60,000 nt of DNA from Polytrichum commune (lineage: Eukaryota > Streptophyta > Polytrichopsida > Polytrichales > Polytrichaceae), in the NCBI GenBank assembly GCA_950295325.1, contig OX485809.1, positions 39,155,081 through 39,215,080 on the forward strand, read 5' to 3'. Below are positions 53,693-60,000 of this stretch, piece after piece (position 1 is the first letter of the stretch; each line of letters begins with the position of its first letter). The translations under genes were made by a program, and so were the position numbers. The notes beneath the pieces were generated by a model that ran no database searches, was not told where the DNA came from, and worked only from the letters and a program-made list of their open reading frames with translations.

Positions 53693-56600
53693 ATGTTCAT
53701 GTGTGTAGGCAGAATGAATGGGTTTAGTGAAAGAGGGGATTGGTCATCTGAAGATATGGCCACTTCGCCATCTGCATCTGAGGATGAGATAGACATTGTC
53801 GGGGAGGATACTTTGGCTGACAGTGCAGATGAAGATCATTTGGATATACCTTCGCCTTCCGTACCGCAATGTCCCATTGCTGAATGTACGGGACTCTCAA
53901 GGGCTTCATGGGTGAATTTGGAGGTGGTACTTCTTAATGACAGTGGAGTTGCTGTGGCAGAGGGGATTTGTCGCAACACCCATCCACAAGATTGCATTGA
54001 TGAAAACCCGCTTGGCACCGAGGACGTTGGGGTTGTCATATTGGAGTCGTTCGTTCATTCCGAGGTGGATCCCACTCATAGGTTCTCCCTCCGGAGGTGG
54101 CCATTGAGGAATGTCACGATTGATGGAGTTAGTTTGTATGAACATGAGCAACGACACTTGCAAATCGAAAAAGAGCAGCAATCAAACATGCGGCCACGCA
54201 AGGGTCAAAGAAAGTACGATACATTGGCACGTCCTGCTCCGTCTGCAACTGATTGTAAACGTCAAAGGTTGCTCGGGGAGGAGTCCATTAGAGAAGTTGC
54301 CACAAAGGATTGTTGTGTGCATCGTTGTTGCCAATTGTTTCCCCGGGATAAATTGAAGGCCATCCGCGAAGAAATGTGGCTTGGTGATTTCCGTCTAAGA
54401 TCCACCAAAAAACTTGATGTGCATAGGGCGATACATGTGAATGGGGCGGGTCGCAAGGTCATCACCATTGAGAGCATAGACGTGTGTTGCAAGGCATGGT
54501 ACACCATTCATGGTGTGTCGAAAGCGGACTTTTATAGACAAGCTGCTTATGCCAAGGAAGGCCGCCGGTCCCGTCACCATGGGAACGTGGGTTTAAAGAA
54601 ACCTAGGGAAACAACAAGGCAAGCAACGGCCACTCTAGCAACCATCATTGTCCCGCTTGCCGATGCAATGCCGCACAAAACACGCACACTCACAACTGGT
54701 GAAAAGGTTGTGGAGAAAGTTCTTCCCACAGGCACAAAATGGAAAGACATATTGTTGGATGTAAATGCAGTTGGCGAGAAGATTGGGTTGGAGCCAATTT
54801 CATCGTCAAAATTGAGTGCAATCAAGAAAGCAAACTTCAGCGAATACATTACAAAAAGACGAGGGGACAAATTTGCAAGGTGCTCTAATTGCGAGAAGTT
54901 GAAGCGCCTTCGGGATGCACACACGATGGGTACCGAGTCGTTTGCGGTGCATCAATTGAACTATTTCAAGCACGTAAACATGCAAGAGGCACACCGTAAT
55001 GATTACTACACAAATAGAGCTTTGTCCATCTCCAGGCCCTTGGAAGTTCTTACGGTCATCCATGACAAAATGGACCATGCCAAGACAGCCTCCCCATGTT
55101 TTGCAAAACGAATCAAGGCCACGGATGGATTTTTTAAGTTGCATGTATCGGTTACAGGTGATCTTCGAAACAATGTTATGACATACCCTAAATATTGTTG
55201 TATTTTATTCCGTGATGTACTTGAGAACATTGATTCATTCAAAACGATTTAGACATACATAGGTACTAATCACTTTGGGTTGGCATTGTAGGAATGATTG
55301 CACATGGACACGGTGATGTCAAGTTTGCCCATTATGCTCTTGATTTGTATCCAGCAGATTCAAACCACACGATAGGGTCATTTGCAAGGCTTTTGCGTGA
55401 TTTAGAGAAACCGCCAGCCTATTCTTCAGGATTGTTATTTGAAAACACGGGTTCAACACCTTTATATGAAGCAGTGATGGATGGAAAAGATGTATGCTTG
55501 CATTCGTTGCCCGAACCACCCAGTGAACCGGTGATAGCCAAGAAGTTGCCCCCCACTTTGCGTGTCCAATTGGACAATTGTGCCAAGGACAATAAAAGTA
55601 GATATGTATTTGCATATTGGTTGTTGTTGGTTGCGAAAGGCATTTTCAAGGAGGTTTTTGTATCCTTCCTATTGGTAGGCCACACGCACGACGATATTGA
55701 TGCATCATTTGGACGGTGGAGCATGAAGTTGCGGGAGGAGGATTTTCCTACAATCCCGTTATTGATGAAGTCGTACATGGATTTGGAGAACGTTCCCGTC
55801 ATCCCCCATATGATTGAGGAGGTGCCAGACTTCAAGGCATTTATAGAACATTATATTCGAAGTGGAGCTCATCGATTGATTGGCCATACGAAGGCACAAC
55901 AATTCCGGTTCTACATGCGTGACGATGGTGTCCCGGCCATGCAATACAAGTTGTTGTGCACGACACAAGACTGGAGCCCGCCAGAGGGTCTCCTTGTGTG
56001 GTGCGTGGATGCGGATGGGAAGACCATGTTACCGGATGGAGAGCCTAGGCCTTGCAAGCCAATAGCCATGAAGAATTTGGAGGATATTTTGAAAGGTATA
56101 TCAGGCTTCATTCAATATTGGGAGAGTTTGAAGATAGCGGATGTTGGCGGATCATGTTGGCATCGTTATGGGAGTTGGATACATTATTGGACACGTGTTC
56201 GTGCGGCCTTGGCAGATCTCCACCAAGATAGCCCTCATACTTTGAGGCACGGATTTTGGCCACAAACTCGTATCGATGTACAAGCTTCGGAGGCTAGTCT
56301 TTTGAGTAATGGAGAGGTTCGCGAGGAGTTTGATATGGACGACCATTACGTTGGGCCTGCTAGTAGTCGTCCGCCACCATCTTTCCGCATTGCAGTGGAT
56401 TGTCATGAAGGTTATATGCTCATTTTGTGTCCTGGAGATGAGACATATGCAAAGCCAGTGTGGGTGGCAAGAGCTTTGTCCAATCCAAATTTTGTATCTT
56501 CCAGCCCTCATTTTCGACAAATACAAGTGGAGTACTACCGACCGACAGCACGGAATGAAGATGTTGTTCGGCATTATACAGGCTGGGATACAAACCAACA

Positions 56601-56778
56601 CTTTCGGTGGAAGGTGGATTCTGAGCACGGTCCATCTTGGGTAGATACAGATTCCATATTCATAGCATGGAAACCACGGAAAAATCATAGTGGATCAGTG
56701 TCCATCCCTCAAAAGTACATAACTTTTGCAAAAGACAACCTTGCTCGGATCGGAGAAGAAGCAACCCACGTTGAATGA
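53693..56778 (+). CDS. DUF7869-type, transposase-like protein (two exons)
   Basis: Exons 53693-55157 and 55292-56778 (donor GTTACAG/GTGATC, acceptor GGCATTGTAG/GAATG, phases agree) encode about 983 residues. ATG 53693 is the first in frame, but an acceptor-like GTGTGTAG precedes 53709 and ATG 53714 may be the true start. After an acidic N-terminus come a Cys-rich patch (CCVHRCCQ), HG..K and AHTMGTES regions, then the landmarks of a family I recall as DUF7869: DKMDHAK (D458, D461), QLDNCAKDNKSRYV (D583) and VGHTHDDIDASFGR (H619-R). Three well-spaced acidic blocks suggest an RNase-H-like transposase core (inference). The C-terminal ~170 residues, with WVAR, QVEYYRP and D(S)IFIAWKP, look like a BAH/SH3-type module. 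The frame is intact. No terminal repeats were found, so it may be domesticated or an element without visible ends. Confidence 0.75.
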
Positions 56779-59533
56779 GAAGTTGGTAGGATTGTGTTAG
56801 CATGATTATAGTGTAAACTGTGATTCGACGAATATATATTACTCATATGTGTGCTCCTCAAACTTGGGGCAAAGTTTGGGTAGAACTTGCGAATGCTATA
56901 TTGTTTGGGGTTGGATGAATGTCCATTTACTATATTTCAATACAATTGTGAAGTTCATTTTTTTATTAAGTTTGGGACTAAATTTTCCATTGAAGAAAAA
57001 TGCATTTATTGCATGCACTTTGTATGTTGCAATGTCTATATTTTATTGACCATGCTATTAATAGAAATCATTTTATATGTTTTTTGGGTGAAACTAGTTT
57101 GGAGTGCTCTACCCAAAGTGTTTTTGTTGATGAAGTTGGTGTTGAGTGCTCTACCATATGTGCTTATGTCCACACATAATAGATTTGGGATATTAGAACA
57201 TATAATATATTTGAGATTGTTCGCAATATAGTTTTGGAACACGGAATGTTGTTTGATCCATATATTAATTTGAGACTAGAGAAAGTCTCAATTTAACGAA
57301 TATAGTGTTTTTATACTTTTGTACATCACGTGCGGTTGTGGGTTATTTAAAGATGGGATATGTATTTAGATTTCTTAAATAATTGGCGCCCTAATAGGTA
57401 GATAAAATGGTACTTTGAGGTATTTTTTCAAGACCCTAAAAATATAAATAAAATGTAAATAAAATACAAACCATGAACTCATATTATAGACTTTATTTTA
57501 TTTGTAAAATGTATCATTTATCAAAATCTTGGAGTTTTGACATAAATTGACGTTAATCTGTAACAGATTGATAACAATACATCAACATAACTTTCAAATA
57601 ATATCAATTGTGCTCAATGCCTAAAGTGTTATAATTTGGTGTGGTTACCTTCAAAAACATAAATAAAACCTAGAACATAGGAAAAAATAGATGATTTTCA
57701 CTTTCAAGTAATGTGTTTGAATGAACTTACAACATGAGTCAAATATCTAACATTCTTGTATGCAAAAAATCAAATGCCCAACAATATTGTCTACAAGGGG
57801 CAAGTGTTCAAGCGTGATCAGTAACAATGCAATTCTCGCAATTATGATATTTTTCACAAATTCATCTAAGCTCTTAGCATCTATAGGATCAAGCAAATAA
57901 ATCTTCCTAACTAGATCATAGTCCATTGTCACATTGGACATAATTGAATTCACATCTACCCACTTACTATTTAATTGGTCACGAAGGAAGTTCAGGTGTC
58001 TTGAGGAAGGGGAAATACAATACATCATGAATTTAAAGGTTGGCATGGCAACATCCTTTTTGAATGCAACTTCTTGTTTTTTTGGAGGTCAACGGGTTGC
58101 TTGCACAATTCCATTTCGTGCCAAATTTCCTTTGCATCATTTGAACATGCTCAAGCCACCATGTACCGTTGTCAATTCTTTGGAAGATTGAAGTTGGGGT
58201 GTTGTTCTTGGGCGGTCTCTTGCTACTGCATTTCTTGGCAACTTTAAGTGTTGAAGAAATTCTAGTTGAAATTCTGGACACAAAAAAACACCCGCATGAG
58301 ATCCCTATCCGATCAACATGGAAGTGGGCAAGGAAGAGGTGCCGTTGATGTAGTCGTCATTTTTATTGAAGTAGATTGAATTCTTAACACGCATAAGCTT
58401 GTCCTTGGGCTTAAAATGGGTTGGCATGAAGTTGAGAAACCAAAGTGGCCTTGAGGATTTGATGTCCAAGCGCAAGCATGGTTAAGTACACAACTCCATT
58501 ATCCTACAAAGGTTTAAGTGAAAGTGATCCAAAACTATATACTAACTTTCAATTTTGTGAAATAACCAGTCATGTTTCATGTTTCATAATGGGTAGGGCG
58601 CAAGCACAATCAAGTACACAACCCTAGTACCCTCCATAAGTTCAAGTGAAAGTGATTCAAAACTATATATTAACTTTTGATTTTATGAGGGAAAAAATCA
58701 TAAGCATTTTAAAAACACATTGACCTACAAAGCCAAGCAATTTATGTTGAAAAATTAATTTTCAAGAAAAGTCTACATGGTCTAGAAGATGGTGCAAGTA
58801 GTGTACAAGTAGGTGATATTGAACAAGTAATTGTCTATATATATATTTTTTTAAATATGATAAAATTACATAAAATTCATGTTTTCTATAAATTCATGTA
58901 ATGGTGCCCTCAATTTTAAGATGAAGTCAAGGAACATGGAAAAATCCCCAACTTCAAAATATTTAAGGTCATGAATCTACGTCCCAAACCATATTTAGTC
59001 ATTATATTTTGAGCATCACTCTAATGATAAGTCTTGAAGATCTCATCTTAATATTTTATATTTGAGTAGCTAACACAACAATAGGGGTTTGCATGAAAAA
59101 TTTCAATTTAAACAACACTTTACTAGTACTTTTAGGTGTTTGACCAAAAATTTATGATTTTAGTATACCAGAGCTTTTTTATTTTTTTGGTATACTCGGC
59201 CATGCTTGCTCTTGGTAGAGGAAGTACAATCTCCTCTACGACTTTGTCCTACAAAACACCCTCATAGTTTTCATTCCCTTCTTCCATTTCAACCCTTAAA
59301 ACTTTAGCATTGCCATCATCCACCTCTATAGGCTTACTACTTGGGTTGTATGCTAGATGAGTTCGATCAGCTCTTTCTATGGTCCATAGAGTGTGGAACC
59401 ATGCTTGTTGTGAAGAGGAAGTTGCTCCTTGTGTCTCAAACTTGAATGGCCTTGTGTGAAACCTGTAGATTTGCTTGCGTGATCCAAAGTTGGGTCACAT
59501 GAAACTCCTTCACAACTTCCTCAAAAGCACACA
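56779..59533. other. Intergenic DNA downstream of the DUF7869 gene
   Basis: AT-rich, with a short duplicated block GTTTGGAGTGCTCTACC... / GTGTTGAGTGCTCTACC near 57100-57155 and a diverged duplicated stretch near 58480-58690 (AAGTGAAAGTGAT.CAAAACTATATA). No gene recognised. Confidence 0.45.
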
Positions 59534-60000
59534 CAAGACTCAAAGCTTGTGACCATTGCACTTCAAGCACTCTCATTGGTGGTAGAGGCGGAGCTAGTCC
59601 AAGTTCGCTTCACACTATCCTTGAGGGACCAATGGAGTAAGTGAATGCAAGATTAATGTACTGTTACTTGGATTTCTAATGGTATCAAATGGGTCATGTT
59701 TCATAGTCACTTGGAATATTCAAAAAACACCTCTTGGAGGTAGGTCTAACACAAAACCGGAGACCTCCATGGCACTCTGAAATCTCACAATTGATGATCT
59801 ATTATATTTCTTCATGTGTGAGGACCCCACATGAATGGAAATTCCTTGAAATAGCATTTGGTTGAGGGCCTGGTCACATATGATTTCACACTACACTTAA
59901 GGGCATGTGACCACACTACATCATTTTGGAAATGTCTTGGGACAGCCTTTGGACACTTCTTTTGGGCTCTCACAATTTCATGGTCATGGCTCTTGGCTCG
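59534..60000. mobile_element. Non-autonomous inverted-repeat element, copy 3 (cut by window end)
   Basis: Aligns with copies 1 and 2 (TGACCATT.CACTTCAAGCA, TCCAAGTTCGCTTCACACTA, GGTCACATATGA.TTCACACTA and the terminal CATGGCTCTTGGCTCG). The last ~20 bases of the right end fall outside the window. Confidence 0.7.

Noticed and set aside
57934-58281. Overlapping frames on both strands near 58 kb
   Set aside because: Short, no domain, ordinary AT-rich composition.

Overview
The window looks like nuclear DNA of a streptophyte (plant-lineage) organism. The evidence is TTTAGGG-type telomeric repeats, genes interrupted by GT-AG introns, a chloroplast thylakoid-lumen protein gene, a phytocyanin-type cell-surface gene and a receptor-like (pseudo)kinase of the plant LysM-receptor class. 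Gene density is very low and the AT-rich background is full of small inverted-repeat elements. A repeat-rich charophyte alga such as Chara would fit, but that is inference.

Layout. 1-17 kb is gene-free as far as I can see: a probable tRNA-derived SINE, a Mutator-like MITE with a 9-bp target duplication, several other hairpin MITEs, and two copies of a ~500-bp inverted-repeat element (a third, truncated copy runs off the right edge). 17.5-21.6 kb carries a transcript-like leader and a receptor-like pseudokinase (+). 26.6-30.3 kb is a six-exon gene (+) for a ~241-residue thylakoid lumen protein, whose splice phases all agree. 31.7-37.3 kb is a four-exon gene (-) that I join into one membrane-anchored protein with two tandem phytocyanin-like domains, both lacking the copper ligands. 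40.1-47.4 kb is a visibly more GC-rich island (-). It holds two exons of an unrecognised Lys-rich protein and a four-exon gene that fuses a ParB/DGQHR-like domain, a degenerate N4/N6 DNA-methyltransferase-like domain, an acidic/proline-rich linker and a C-terminal FCP1/NIF-like phosphatase domain. 53.7-56.8 kb is a two-exon gene (+) of the DUF7869 type, transposase-like in appearance.

The outstanding structure is a short perfect or near-perfect palindrome, core TTTGGGTCGNNCGACCCAAA, present about 45 times, all between 42.39 and 53.50 kb. It builds four tandem arrays with different unit lengths (about 36, 57, 32 and 79 bp) and also occurs singly. It lies 5' of the ParB-methyltransferase-like gene, in each of that gene's three introns close to the 5' splice site, twice inside its third coding exon, and as a 1.3-kb array just upstream of the DUF7869 gene. 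One exonic copy is exactly 22 bp long and sits where the open reading frame shifts by one: removing those 22 bp would make the exon a multiple of three and restore phase with the next exon. The element therefore behaves like a mobile or copy-amplified palindromic module that enters introns, promoters and coding sequence, and its neighbour encodes a protein with bacterial-type ParB and methyltransferase folds. This is the best candidate for an undescribed system in the window.
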